From NCBI GenBank assembly GCA_029959905.1, contig JASCNZ010000008.1, forward strand, positions 16,786 to 80,785: a DNA stretch of 64,000 nucleotides. Reading direction: 5' to 3'. This stretch comes from Microbacteriaceae bacterium PS02344 (GTDB taxonomy: Bacteria; Actinomycetota; Actinomycetes; Actinomycetales; Microbacteriaceae). Positions 43,627 through 51,761 of this stretch are shown here, one piece after another. The notes beneath the pieces were generated by a model. It was given only the letters and a program-made list of their open reading frames with translations. It was not told the origin of the DNA and searched no databases. The number at the start of each line of letters is the position of its first letter. Within the stretch, counting starts at the first letter, position 1. A program made the translations under genes and the position numbers.

Positions 43627-44000
43627 CAACAGCAGCGGAACGCATGCTTGTCGAGCGCGGCCACCCGGCAACCTTGGAACAGATCGCCGCAGCCGCCGAC
43701 GTCTCCATAGGTGGACTCCTGCATCACTTCGGCACCAGGGAGAATCTGCGCGCAGCAGTCTGCCGTGAGCTGGTCGACCGGCTCTGGATCGTGGTCCACG
43801 GGCGGCGGATCCGCGGGCCAAGAAGGTGCCCTGCTTTCGGCGTACGTCCGCGCACCCACCGGGGACAGCGCGGAAGCCGTCAGGGCATCCGCACCGAGCA
43901 CGCTCGCCCCACTCTTCAACGAGACCCCCGCAGCCATCGAGGTTCTGCGAGAGAACGCCGACCGATGGCGGAGAGCTTTCCATGACACGCGAGGCTGGCG
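43602..44000 (+). pseudogene. Frameshifted, truncated TetR-family regulator
   Basis: The first frame (codons from 43602) gives a TetR HTH: ATLEQIAAAADVSIGGLLHHF then GTRENLRAAV. Sequence similarity to a TetR protein then continues in the +1 frame from about 43800 (GGGSAGQEGALLSAYVRAPT then NETPAAIEVLRENADRWRRAF), which is the normal ligand-binding part. It then runs into unrelated sequence. One frameshift near 43795-43815 and loss of the C-terminus make it inactive. The N-terminus overlaps the repeat at 43574-43626. Confidence 0.7.
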
Positions 44001-44057
44001 ATGGAGCACGCCACAGCTGCCGAAAGGAACGTGTCGTAGTGGGTCAATCTCGATTTC

Positions 44058-44528
44058 CTACCCCGCGAGCGTCCGGATTCTGCTGTTGAAGAAGACCAGC
44101 GGGGTGAGCGACTCGTCGCGTTCGAGTTCGAGAACGTCGAGGATCACGAGGGTGTGGTCACCGGCCTCCATCTCGGAGCGGGGTGCCGCGCTGATGCGTG
44201 TCAGGGCGCCCCGAAGGAAAGCGGCGCCCTTCGCGACGTATACGGGCAGACCCGAGAATCGCTCGTCGGCAGCTCGCCGTAGATCGTGCGCCGTCGACAT
44301 CATGTCTTCACTGAGGACGCTGATACCCCAGCGGGGAGCTCGGCGGAGCACCGGCCATGTCGTGGAGGTGTGCGCGAACGACAGGGACACGAGCGGCGGG
44401 TCGAGCGAGACCGACTGGAGAGAATTCACCGGCATCCCGATGATGTCGCCATCGATCTCCGCGGCAACGGCCGCGAGCCCGGTTGCGAAGCCGCCGAGCG
44501 CATGACGCATATCTGCGGGCGAGACCAT
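44058..44528 (-). CDS. Flavin reductase domain protein, partner of LLM monooxygenase
   Basis: The 156-residue protein from an ATG at 44528 (MVSPADMRHALGG) is a flavin-reductase-like split-barrel protein: GMPVNSLQSVSLDPPLVSLS and TWPVLRRAPRWGISVLSEDM (read in parts). It supplies reduced flavin to a monooxygenase. A GTG at 44615 would add 29 residues and shorten the gap to the LLM gene to 22 bases; neither start has a good ribosome-binding site. It is downstream of, and likely coupled to, the LLM gene. Confidence 0.8.
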   Translation of the reverse strand: MVSPADMRHALGGFATGLAAVAAEIDGDIIGMPVNSLQSVSLDPPLVSLSFAHTSTTWPVLRRAPRWGISVLSEDMMSTAHDLRRAADERFSGLPVYVAKGAAFLRGALTRISAAPRSEMEAGDHTLVILDVLELERDESLTPLVFFNSRIRTLAG

Positions 44529-44637
44529 CAGACTCGAGATCCCTGTTGCCGGGTCTGGGCATTCACGCCCGGCCGGTAGCAAGGCAAGAACGTCTGCGAC
44601 AGAAACATGTTGCACTCCGAACGATGTGTACGTGGAT

Positions 44638-45972
44638 CTAGCGAATGGCAGTAAGGCGAGGGTCCACCCCGAGCTGCTCGGGGAGGCCGAGGTGGTCACG
44701 CAGCGTCGTTCCGGTGTAGTCGTCGGGGCGTAGACCGCGACGACGCAGGACGGGAACGACCTGATCCACGAAGGCATCCAATCCGTCGTGCAGGTCATCA
44801 ATCGTGACGGTGAAGCCGTCGGCGGCGCCGGCCCTCACCCACTCCTCCAGGGTGTCGGCGATCTGCTCGGCGGTTCCGACCATGGCCGGAGACGGGTCGA
44901 GCACGCCATGGCCGAGGATCTCGTGCGGTGTCCGCCCCTGCTCGGCGAGCTCGATGGCGTACGCGGCCTGCGGGACTCCGGGGTGGGGCCGCAGCTGCTG
45001 AGTCTGCGTGGTCGTGAGCCGCTTGTCACGATCAGCCGGATCCACGCGCACACCGAGGACGGCGGAGAGCTGAGCCAGGCGTCCGTCGATCCCGGCCGCT
45101 TCTTCCAGCACCATCCGTCGACGCACGGCCTCGTCGAGGGTGACGCCGACCGTAAGGGTGAAGAAGTTGAGGAACTTCACCTCGTCGGCGTCTCTGCCGG
45201 CTTCCACCGTCATCGAGCGCATCATCTCCCGATACGCCTTGGCCTGCTCCATCGACGGGGCGTGGCCGACGATGCCGTTCGCGTACCGTGCAGCGGCTTG
45301 GATCCCCAGGCCGCTGGCGAACGGCATGAAGACCACCGGCTGGCCCTGCTCCGATGGGGGGATCTGCAGTGGGCCCCGCGAGGCGACGTGCCGCCCCTGC
45401 AGGTTGATGGGCCTGATCTGCGAGGTGTCGGCAAACCGCCCCGTGACCTTGTTCGGCATCCCGGCCGCTCTTCCCCAGCTTCCCCACAGCGCCTGGGTGA
45501 TCTGGACGCTCTCGTTGAAGCGCTCGTACTTCTCCTCCCGCGACGGAATGGGAAGCCCGTAATTGGCAAAAGCCTCCGGCTCGTAGCTCGGGATCGCCTG
45601 CCATCCCGCGCGACCGTGGCTCATCACGTCGAGCGCCCGCACCTGTCGGGCGATCGTGTAGGGCTCGACGAACGAGGTCGAGAGCGTCGTGACCAGGCCG
45701 ATCCGGCTCGTGGCGGGCGCGATCGCCGCGAGCGTCAAGGTCGGCTCCATCGACACGATGGGCGGCCCGGATTCCAGGTCCCCCCAGATGAAGACCCGAT
45801 CGGGCAGGAAGATGTAGTCGAGGCCACCGCGCTCCGCGCTCTGAGCGGCGCGAATCAACGCCGTGGTGTCGGTGTAAGCACCCGGGTCTGCCGCCGGCAT
45901 CCGCCAGGCTCCCGGGTGATTGCCGTGCATCGCTCCGAGCACAGCTCCGAGTATGAACGAACTACCGCTCAT
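44638..45972 (-). CDS. LLM-class flavin-dependent monooxygenase (NtaA/SnaA/DszA family)
   Basis: The 444-residue protein has the bacterial luciferase-like TIM barrel of the NtaA/DszA group: GAMHGNHPGAWR, a GLDYIFLPDR segment, SRIGLVTTLSTSFVEPYTIARQ and SHGRAGWQAI. These enzymes use FMNH2 and O2 to oxidise nitrilotriacetate, sulfur heterocycles and related compounds. The start at 45972 has GAGG nine nt upstream; ATG 45981 and GTG 45987 are other options. It pairs with a flavin reductase and is controlled by the divergent TetR gene. The substrate is not predicted. Confidence 0.9.
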   Translation of the reverse strand: MSGSSFILGAVLGAMHGNHPGAWRMPAADPGAYTDTTALIRAAQSAERGGLDYIFLPDRVFIWGDLESGPPIVSMEPTLTLAAIAPATSRIGLVTTLSTSFVEPYTIARQVRALDVMSHGRAGWQAIPSYEPEAFANYGLPIPSREEKYERFNESVQITQALWGSWGRAAGMPNKVTGRFADTSQIRPINLQGRHVASRGPLQIPPSEQGQPVVFMPFASGLGIQAAARYANGIVGHAPSMEQAKAYREMMRSMTVEAGRDADEVKFLNFFTLTVGVTLDEAVRRRMVLEEAAGIDGRLAQLSAVLGVRVDPADRDKRLTTTQTQQLRPHPGVPQAAYAIELAEQGRTPHEILGHGVLDPSPAMVGTAEQIADTLEEWVRAGAADGFTVTIDDLHDGLDAFVDQVVPVLRRRGLRPDDYTGTTLRDHLGLPEQLGVDPRLTAIR

Positions 45973-46052
45973 GTCAGTCATCCTCACGTCTTAGGAGTCG
46001 CAGGTTTCGGCGGCTCCGAGGCACTCCGCATACGGCACTCAACCTGCATCAT

Positions 46053-46104
46053 ACGGACGGTCTGTCCGTTTCCCCATCTAGTACGATATGGACATAGCGT
46101 CCGT
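46053..46104. promoter_or_regulatory. Two TetR operators in the divergent promoter
   Basis: Two 17-bp palindromes of type A(C/T)GGAC-N5-GTCCGT lie at 46053-46069 and 46088-46104, centres 35 bp apart. They sit between the LLM monooxygenase and the TetR gene. A TATGAT hexamer on the minus strand overlaps the first one. This is the expected binding site of the adjacent TetR protein. Confidence 0.75.
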
Positions 46105-46126
46105 TTGTCAAAGAGAGGTGGCTTTG

Positions 46127-46726
46127 GTGAGCAGTCCATCTGTGAACAGCCGCAGGACCCGATCAGACAAGGAGCGCAACCGCAGCCACATCCTCGATGT
46201 GGCGACGGAGTTCTTCGCCGAGCAGGGTGTGGATGGACCCATGCACGACATCGCCAAGCGCGCAGGGTTCGGACCCGGCACTCTCTACCGGCACTTTCCC
46301 ACCCGCGAAGATCTCCTCGCAGCTCTGCTCGAAGCTCGCTGGGAAGAGCTGTTCGCTCGTCGCGATGCTATTCAGCAGAACGAAAGCGACAGCGCTGCCG
46401 CCCTGCACGCCTGGTTGCAGGCGCTGAGCGACTACGTCACGGTCTTCGATGGCCTGCCAGATCCCCTGCGGGCGGCGCTGTCGGTGGACACCTCGCCTCT
46501 GACGCACACCTGCGAGGCCCTTGTAGAAACGACCAGCCAGTTCTTGGTGTCCGCTCAACGCGACGGCCGTGCTCATCCTTGGGTCGGCGCGCGTGAACTC
46601 TTTCTGGGCGTGCTTGCCGCGGTGTGGGTCGGAGGTGCTGCGCTGGCTGACGAGGCCTCCACTCACGCCTTTCGTGCTTTGATTCGCACGGGGTGGGAGG
46701 TGCCCTCCGGCCAAACTGCCGGCTGA
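46127..46726 (+). CDS. TetR-family regulator of the monooxygenase operon
   Basis: The 199-residue protein from a GTG at 46127 with AGAGAGG eight nt upstream has an HTH (HILDVATEFFAEQGVDGPMHDIAKRAGFGPGTLYRHF, read in parts) and a C-terminal ligand-binding domain with ARELFLGVLAAVW. An ATG at 46088 would place the start inside an operator and is less likely. It is divergent from the LLM monooxygenase gene and the probable repressor of both. Confidence 0.88.
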   Translation: MSSPSVNSRRTRSDKERNRSHILDVATEFFAEQGVDGPMHDIAKRAGFGPGTLYRHFPTREDLLAALLEARWEELFARRDAIQQNESDSAAALHAWLQALSDYVTVFDGLPDPLRAALSVDTSPLTHTCEALVETTSQFLVSAQRDGRAHPWVGARELFLGVLAAVWVGGAALADEASTHAFRALIRTGWEVPSGQTAG

Positions 46727-46977
46727 AACCAGCCCTCTTGATTGTTCCCTGCTCGCAGGAAGCCGTCGTCGGGACCGCGATCGCTGAATCGGCGAGCCAC
46801 AGCGCGGTGCGCGAATCGCCGTGCGGCTAGAGATTCTGCTACATCTCTCGCCTCACAGCGGCTCCGTCGCGAGTTTCCTCAGGTGGGAAGCCCAGCATCG
46901 CGCTCGCGCAGATGGCTGCGGTGTAGATGATCGTCAACGGCACGGTCTACGCCAACAGTGTCCCTCATCTTGCACCG

Positions 46978-47217
46978 CCCGCTGGCGAAGGTGAGGCCGA
47001 TGGCCGTATCCAGCGGCAGGATGATGCTCGACAGGGCGCTGAACGCCACGGCAATCACGGTGCCCCAAGGATCGAGACCGATGGCGGCAGCGGAGGCGAC
47101 CGCGACGGGAGCAATGATGAACATCGCGCCGAAGTTCGAGCCGGTCAGGTTGGCGAGCAGGACCGTGGCGAAGACGAAGGTGGCGTTCCAGCCGCTGGCG
47201 GCATCTGCCAGACATGG
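46978..47217 (-). pseudogene. Fragment of a membrane transporter
   Basis: About 80 codons read as hydrophobic transporter sequence with TGSNFGAMFIIAPVAVAS and DPWGTVIAVAFSALSSIILP. The pattern resembles the last part of a sodium/anion or citrate symporter, but the family is uncertain. Neither a start nor a matching stop of a full gene is present, and both flanks are unrelated. Confidence 0.5.
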
Positions 47218-47235
47218 GCCGTTCGTTACCGCAGG

Positions 47236-47286
47236 GTTACCGCATGCCCTATCCTCGTCGTGACGAAAGCCCGCTTCCCAGTGTTT
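47236..47286. repeat. Right copy of an imperfect flanking repeat
   Basis: The 51-bp stretch beginning GTTACCGCA and containing CGTGACGAAAGCCC and TCCCAGTGTTT matches 43574-43626. It forms the left arm of an imperfect hairpin with 47288-47308 (GGGATTC...GGCCTTCGT). Confidence 0.65.
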
Positions 47287-47307
47287 CCAAGGGATTCGGG
47301 GCCTTCG

Positions 47308-47340
47308 TGGCGGCGGCGACGGTGGGATTCGAACCCAGGT
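47308..47340 (-). pseudogene. tRNA 3'-end-like remnant (T-arm and acceptor strand)
   Basis: Read on the minus strand, this segment shows a T-arm and acceptor-like 3' end: CTGGGTTCGAATCCC followed by ACCGTCGCCGCC and CCA. It closely resembles the end of the intact tRNA-Ser 120 bases away. No matching 5' half or anticodon arm lies upstream. It may be an att-site copy left by integration. Confidence 0.55.
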
Positions 47341-47432
47341 CGCATTAGCCCCGTCGAACGGCCCGCGCGGCGTCGCATCGGGACTCCTCCGAATCTGCAC
47401 CACGGACGTACCACGCCCAACTCTTGATACGG

Positions 47433-47458
47433 AAAAACCCCCGATTTCTCGGGGGTTT
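47433..47458 (-). terminator. Terminator of tRNA-Ser
   Basis: On the minus strand a 10-bp stem AAACCCCCGA/TCGGGGGTTT (pairing 47435-47444 with 47449-47458), loop of 4 nt, ends in a short T run. It is directly downstream of the tRNA 3' end. Confidence 0.85.
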
Positions 47459-47461
47459 CCA

Positions 47462-47552
47462 TGGCGGTGACGGTGGGATTTGAACCCACGGTAGGGGGTT
47501 ACCCTACACAACTTTTCGAGAGTTGCACCTTCGGCCGCTCGGACACGTCACC
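47462..47552 (-). tRNA. tRNA-Ser (anticodon CGA)
   Basis: A 91-base class II tRNA: acceptor stem GGTGACG/CGTCACC, anticodon loop CTCGAAA (anticodon CGA at 47518-47516, reading UCG), a long variable arm (GTAGGG...CCCTAC) and T-loop GTTCAAATC. The CCA end is encoded at 47464-47462. Confidence 0.95.
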
Positions 47553-47619
47553 GCGGACAAGCTTACGACACCGCGCGCTCCGGCGCGAATCGAGTGCGGG
47601 CTGCGGCGCGCAGGGCGGG

Positions 47620-48666
47620 TCACCAGGCGGCGGCGACCTCGGCGTGGGTGCGCAGGATGCCCTCGGTCGAGCCGGCCGGGGCGCGGCCGATGCCGCACTC
47701 GGTCGCGACACCGAACGCGGGGGCGAAGCGCTGGGCGGCGGCGATACGGCGCTGGGCACCCTCGACGCCGTCTTCGCGGTGTACGAGTCCGAGGTACAGC
47801 TCGTTCACCGGCGCGAGGTCGGCGAGCGGAGCGAAGTATGCCTCGTCGTCGCGCTCGATCGGCACGGGCAGGTGCAGCCAGGTGAACGGCCGCTCCGATG
47901 CCTCGGCCACCGCGTTGGCGTAGCGCACGAGGTTCGCGGCATCCGTCGGCTCGACGAAGTGACGCTCACCGGCATCGCCGTAACAGAGGTGCACCCCGAC
48001 CTCGACGTCGGCGGGCACGGCGTCGACCAGCGTCGCGAGTCGCGCGACGAGGCCGGTGAACACGTCGCCGTCCCACCAGGCATCCATCAGCGCGCCGTAG
48101 CCCGACGCGCCCTCGAGGATGCCCATCTCGCTCGCCACGTCCCACTGGATCGCGAGGTCGTCGTGCGGGATTGCCTGCGTGATCTCGTCGAGCTCGCGCA
48201 GCATCGCGGCCGTGTAGTGCACCTCGAACGCCTCGCGATCGGCGCCCTGGAAGAACGACGAGATCACCGCGAGCGGAGTCGGCAGCGCCACCTCGAAGCG
48301 GATGCCCGCGGGGATCGTCCCTTCGTCGCGCAGGCGCCGGAAGACCGCGTACGACTCGATCGCCGCGGCCGCGTAGCCGAGCGGCGGAATGGCGATGTCA
48401 CCGGGGTCGACCCCCTCGGCCAGCCGCAGCCCGCGCGCGTCGAGACCCGCTCCGAACGGGATGGGCTCGTCTCCCACGCGCTCGATACCCTCGGCCTCGC
48501 CGAGCACGTCGGGCTGGAACATGATCCAGTGGAACCGCTTGCCGACCTCGCCGTCGGGGATGCGGCGGAGATGGCCGCCGAGCAGATCGGATGCCGTGCG
48601 CATCGTCGTCTCGGCATCATCGAAGTTCACACTGCCCACGAGAAGGGCACCCTGCGGCTGCGTCAT
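47620..48666 (-). CDS. MetE-like (UROD/MetE superfamily) protein
   Basis: A 348-residue TIM-barrel protein resembling the C-terminal catalytic half of cobalamin-independent methionine synthase. The C-terminal Cys/His set (GVHLCYGD, then VATECGIGR) could bind zinc for methyl transfer to a thiol. The MetE N-terminal half and the full MetE motifs are missing. Many actinobacteria carry such a stand-alone gene; true function is unassigned. Confidence 0.75.
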   Translation of the reverse strand: MTQPQGALLVGSVNFDDAETTMRTASDLLGGHLRRIPDGEVGKRFHWIMFQPDVLGEAEGIERVGDEPIPFGAGLDARGLRLAEGVDPGDIAIPPLGYAAAAIESYAVFRRLRDEGTIPAGIRFEVALPTPLAVISSFFQGADREAFEVHYTAAMLRELDEITQAIPHDDLAIQWDVASEMGILEGASGYGALMDAWWDGDVFTGLVARLATLVDAVPADVEVGVHLCYGDAGERHFVEPTDAANLVRYANAVAEASERPFTWLHLPVPIERDDEAYFAPLADLAPVNELYLGLVHREDGVEGAQRRIAAAQRFAPAFGVATECGIGRAPAGSTEGILRTHAEVAAAW

Positions 48667-48771
48667 GTGTTCAGGCTAGCGCCGGCATCCGACACCGGTT
48701 ATGCCCGGTGACGCCCCGCATCATGTCGGAGGCCCCAAGTTAGGATGACCTCAGCGAAAGGACGTGCAGCC

Positions 48772-49548
48772 ATGGAATACATCACCTCCGAGGCGCTGGC
48801 CGAGACCGGGTACGTCGTCCTCGACGACCACGATCAGGCCGCCGACCCCGCCGAGTGGCTCGACCTGCAGTACATCCCCTGGCGGTCCTCGGGCATCACC
48901 CGCTTCGCACCCCTCGCCAGCTACGCCGGCGACCTCGAATGCAACGGCTTCTGGAACCACACTCCCCCGCGCACCGACCGCGACGGGGTGTGGGTCGCGT
49001 CGCAGGTCGCGCTCGCACCCACACTGCAGGCCCGGGCCCTCGCTCCCGGCGCCCCGGTCGGCCGCTGCCGGGTGATCGAACTGCAGCCCAACGAGTACGC
49101 CGACGCGATCTACAACCTCCACCAAGACGACAACAACCGCCTCAACGACGAGGGCACGGGTTGGGTCGTGCGCGGCTACTACAACCTCACCGACGACACC
49201 GACTCGATGCTGATCCTCCGCACCGACCGGTTCGACCCGGCGACCGAGGTGCGCCTGCCGCTGCGAGCCGGCTCGCGAATCGTCGTCGACACGCAGCGGT
49301 TCTGGCATGCGGTCTGGCACCGCGGGACTGCGCCCCGCTACTCCCTCATCACCTCGTGGACCTCCGGCCCCGAGCTCGACGCCTACATCGCCGCGAACCA
49401 CGGCGACCCGCATCCGCCGACCGTCGACCTCGACCCGGCCTTCGTCGACGCCGCACAGCTCGAACTGCACCGCCGCATCGAAGAGCGCCGCCGCGCCTTC
49501 GAGGCCCAGGGCATCGTCATGGAACCCCCGACCCCGCTCTACGGCTGA
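48772..49548 (+). CDS. Putative 2OG-Fe(II) oxygenase-like protein
   Basis: The 258-residue protein has an H-x-D pair (H117, D119 in NLHQDDN), a distal His (H179 in FWHAVWH) and an Arg (R189) in the order used by 2-oxoglutarate/Fe(II) oxygenases. The barrel strands LILRTDRF and GSRIVVDTQRFWHAV fit. AAGGA lies nine nt before the ATG. No substrate clue is present. It is divergent from the MetE-like gene. Confidence 0.6.
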   Translation: MEYITSEALAETGYVVLDDHDQAADPAEWLDLQYIPWRSSGITRFAPLASYAGDLECNGFWNHTPPRTDRDGVWVASQVALAPTLQARALAPGAPVGRCRVIELQPNEYADAIYNLHQDDNNRLNDEGTGWVVRGYYNLTDDTDSMLILRTDRFDPATEVRLPLRAGSRIVVDTQRFWHAVWHRGTAPRYSLITSWTSGPELDAYIAANHGDPHPPTVDLDPAFVDAAQLELHRRIEERRRAFEAQGIVMEPPTPLYG

Positions 49549-49569
49549 CCTCGCCCGTCACGACCTGCC

Positions 49570-49961
49570 CACCTGCACGGGCGTCGCACACCTGCACGAC
49601 GATGCCCCGGTTCTTCCGTGCAGATGTGAGGTCTCCGTGCATTCGTCGCGCACCTCGTCGCGAACTGCAGGAACGACGGATGCGGGCACGAAACCCGCCC
49701 CCCGCGCCTGCACGTCGCCGCACGGCCTGCACGTCGCCGCGACACCACCCACCGGCATCCCCTCGCCCACCTGCACGGACTTCGCACACCTGCACGACCG
49801 ATCACCCCATTCCTCCGTGCAAACGTGAGGACTCCGTGCATCCGCCGCGCACCTCATCGCGAAACGCAGGCAGGAACGACGGATGCAGGCACGAAACCGT
49901 CCTCCGCGCCTGCACGTCGCCGCGCCGCCTGCACGTCGCCGCGACACCCCCAACGGCATCC
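49570..49961. repeat. 198-bp imperfect tandem duplication with CTGCACG motifs
   Basis: Two copies (from 49570 and from 49768) share order and most of their sequence. Each carries six CTGCACG or CGTGCA hexamers, including TCGCACACCTGCACG near the start and two CCTGCACGTCGCCGC at the end. In each copy the first TGCACG faces a CGTGCA about 20 bases on, allowing a hairpin. It fills the 425-base gap between the oxygenase-like gene and cydC; no coding bias is seen. Confidence 0.75.
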
Positions 49962-49973
49962 GCCGCGCAGACG

Positions 49974-51761
49974 TCAGGCGGTGCGGCCGCCGTCGAGACG
50001 GACCACCCGGTCGACCGAACCCGCAGGCGGGGCCACGTGCGAAATCAGCAGCACCGACTGCGAACCGGCGGCCCCGAGCAGGTCGCGCAGCAGGGCGTCG
50101 GAGGCATCCGGATCGACGCCGGCCGTCGGCTCGTCGAGCACCAGCACGGGGAATCCGCGCAGCAGCGCCCGGGCGAGGGCGATGCGCTGGGCCTGACCGC
50201 CCGACACCAGGGCGCCGCGGTCGCCGACCCGTGCATCGAGTCCACCCCGCTCACGCACCCAGGTGCCCAGGCCAACACGGTCGAGCACGGCGAGCAGCTC
50301 GTCGTCGGTCGCGGTGTCGCGCGCGAACAGCAGGTTCTGCCGGATGTCTTCGTCGAACAGCTGCGGACTCTGCTCGCACAGCCCCACCACGCGACGCAGG
50401 GCCGGGCCCGATAGCGCGGCCGCATCGACCCCGCCGACGCGGTACACGCCCTGCGCCTTCAGGAAACCGACGAGCACGGCGGCGAGCGAACTCTTGCCCG
50501 CCCCGCTCGGACCGGCGACGAGCACCCGCTCGCCCGGCCGTAGATCGAGCGTCACCCCGCGCAGCGCCGGCGCCCCGCCCGGCCAGGATGCGGTCACATC
50601 GCGCAGCTCGATCGTCGGCGTCGTCTTCGCGGCCACAACGGGGCCGACGATCGCCTTCCCGGCATCCGCTCCCGCGACGCCCGCATCCGCATCGTCGCCA
50701 CCATCCGCGCCGTCCGCGGACTCCACCCCGTCGTCCGAGCGCAGCTCCGGCGGCATCCGATCCGGCAGCACGTCGACGATGCGCGCCGCGCTCGCGCGCA
50801 CGCTGCGCCACGAGGCCGCGGCGATCGGCACCGCGCCGAACACCTCGAAGACCACCATCGGCACCAGCACGACCACGGCGAGCCACGGTCCGTCGATGGC
50901 TCCCGACGACAGACCGGGGGATGCGGCGGCCACCGCCCACACCGACGCCGCGCCCGCGACAGCCGAGACCACACCCGCGGCGACCGCCTGCGCGAGCGAG
51001 GCCCGCGTGACGACCCGACGAAGGGCCGCGTCGGCGGTCGTCACCCGCTCGCGCGCGTCGGATTCGGCACCGTACGCGAGCAGCACGTCGAGGCTGCCGA
51101 AGTAGTCGACGAGCGCGGCCGACAGGTCGGCGCGCCGCGCCGAGACGGCGGCCTCGGCGCGTGCGCCGAACAGCCATCCCATGCCGATCGCGGCGGCACC
51201 CGCCACGAGAAGGCAGACCACCAGGGTCACGGCGGCGATGGGCGACACGAACGCGACGAACACCACCGCGCCGACGGCGACCAGACCCGAGACGCCGAGC
51301 GGCTGCACGACTCGCAGCGGCAGATTCTGCAGGTTCTCGACATCGTCGACGAGGGCTGACAGCACCTTGCCGCGATCGGTGCGGCCGAGTCCCGCGGGCG
51401 ACAGCGGAATGAGGCGTCGCACCATGTCGGCCCGCGTCGACGCGAGCTGGCGGAGTGCGGCGTCGTGACCGCTCAACCGCTCCAGGTATCGAGTGACCGC
51501 ACGGGTGACCGCGAAGAATCGCACCCCCACCACGGCGACCGACAGCGGCACGAGCGAGTCGACGATCGAGGCGCTCACGATCAACCAGCCGCTGACCGCG
51601 AGCAGGCTCACGGCCGCGCCCGCCGACAGCACGCCCCAGATCAGCCCCGGTGCGAACCGCCGCGCCGACGGCTGCGCCAGACGCAGCACCTCACGGATGC
51701 GGTCGGCGCGGGTGCGATCCGCCCGGATGCTCTCGGCACCGCTCCCCTGCATCGCACTCAT
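49974..51761 (-). CDS. cydC: Heterodimeric ABC exporter subunit CydC
   Basis: The 595-residue half-transporter has an N-terminal membrane domain (six helices) and a C-terminal ATPase with GPSGAGKSS, LVSGGQAQRIALARAL and VLVLDEPTAG. With CydD it exports cysteine/glutathione or supports haem loading needed for cytochrome bd assembly. A low-complexity Asp/Gly/Ala-rich linker separates the halves. The start at 51761 overlaps the cydD stop (ATGA). Confidence 0.92.
   Translation of the reverse strand: MSAMQGSGAESIRADRTRADRIREVLRLAQPSARRFAPGLIWGVLSAGAAVSLLAVSGWLIVSASIVDSLVPLSVAVVGVRFFAVTRAVTRYLERLSGHDAALRQLASTRADMVRRLIPLSPAGLGRTDRGKVLSALVDDVENLQNLPLRVVQPLGVSGLVAVGAVVFVAFVSPIAAVTLVVCLLVAGAAAIGMGWLFGARAEAAVSARRADLSAALVDYFGSLDVLLAYGAESDARERVTTADAALRRVVTRASLAQAVAAGVVSAVAGAASVWAVAAASPGLSSGAIDGPWLAVVVLVPMVVFEVFGAVPIAAASWRSVRASAARIVDVLPDRMPPELRSDDGVESADGADGGDDADAGVAGADAGKAIVGPVVAAKTTPTIELRDVTASWPGGAPALRGVTLDLRPGERVLVAGPSGAGKSSLAAVLVGFLKAQGVYRVGGVDAAALSGPALRRVVGLCEQSPQLFDEDIRQNLLFARDTATDDELLAVLDRVGLGTWVRERGGLDARVGDRGALVSGGQAQRIALARALLRGFPVLVLDEPTAGVDPDASDALLRDLLGAAGSQSVLLISHVAPPAGSVDRVVRLDGGRTA

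Larger units (their letters stand above)
46727..47461. other. Decayed region before the tRNA
   Basis: No complete gene is visible. It contains a fragment of a membrane transporter (46978-47217), the right copy of the flanking repeat (47236-47286), a tRNA 3'-end-like remnant (47308-47340) and the terminator of the tRNA (47433-47458). The sequence from 46727 to 46977 has no coherent frame. Confidence 0.65.

Noticed and set aside
47308..47345. A second complete tRNA gene
   Set aside because: Only the T-arm and 3' acceptor strand are recognisable; no anticodon arm or matching 5' strand exists upstream.
49558..50414. Open frames running through the 198-bp duplication
   Set aside because: They are Arg/Thr/Pro/His-rich shadows, lack starts with ribosome-binding sites and run antisense into cydC.
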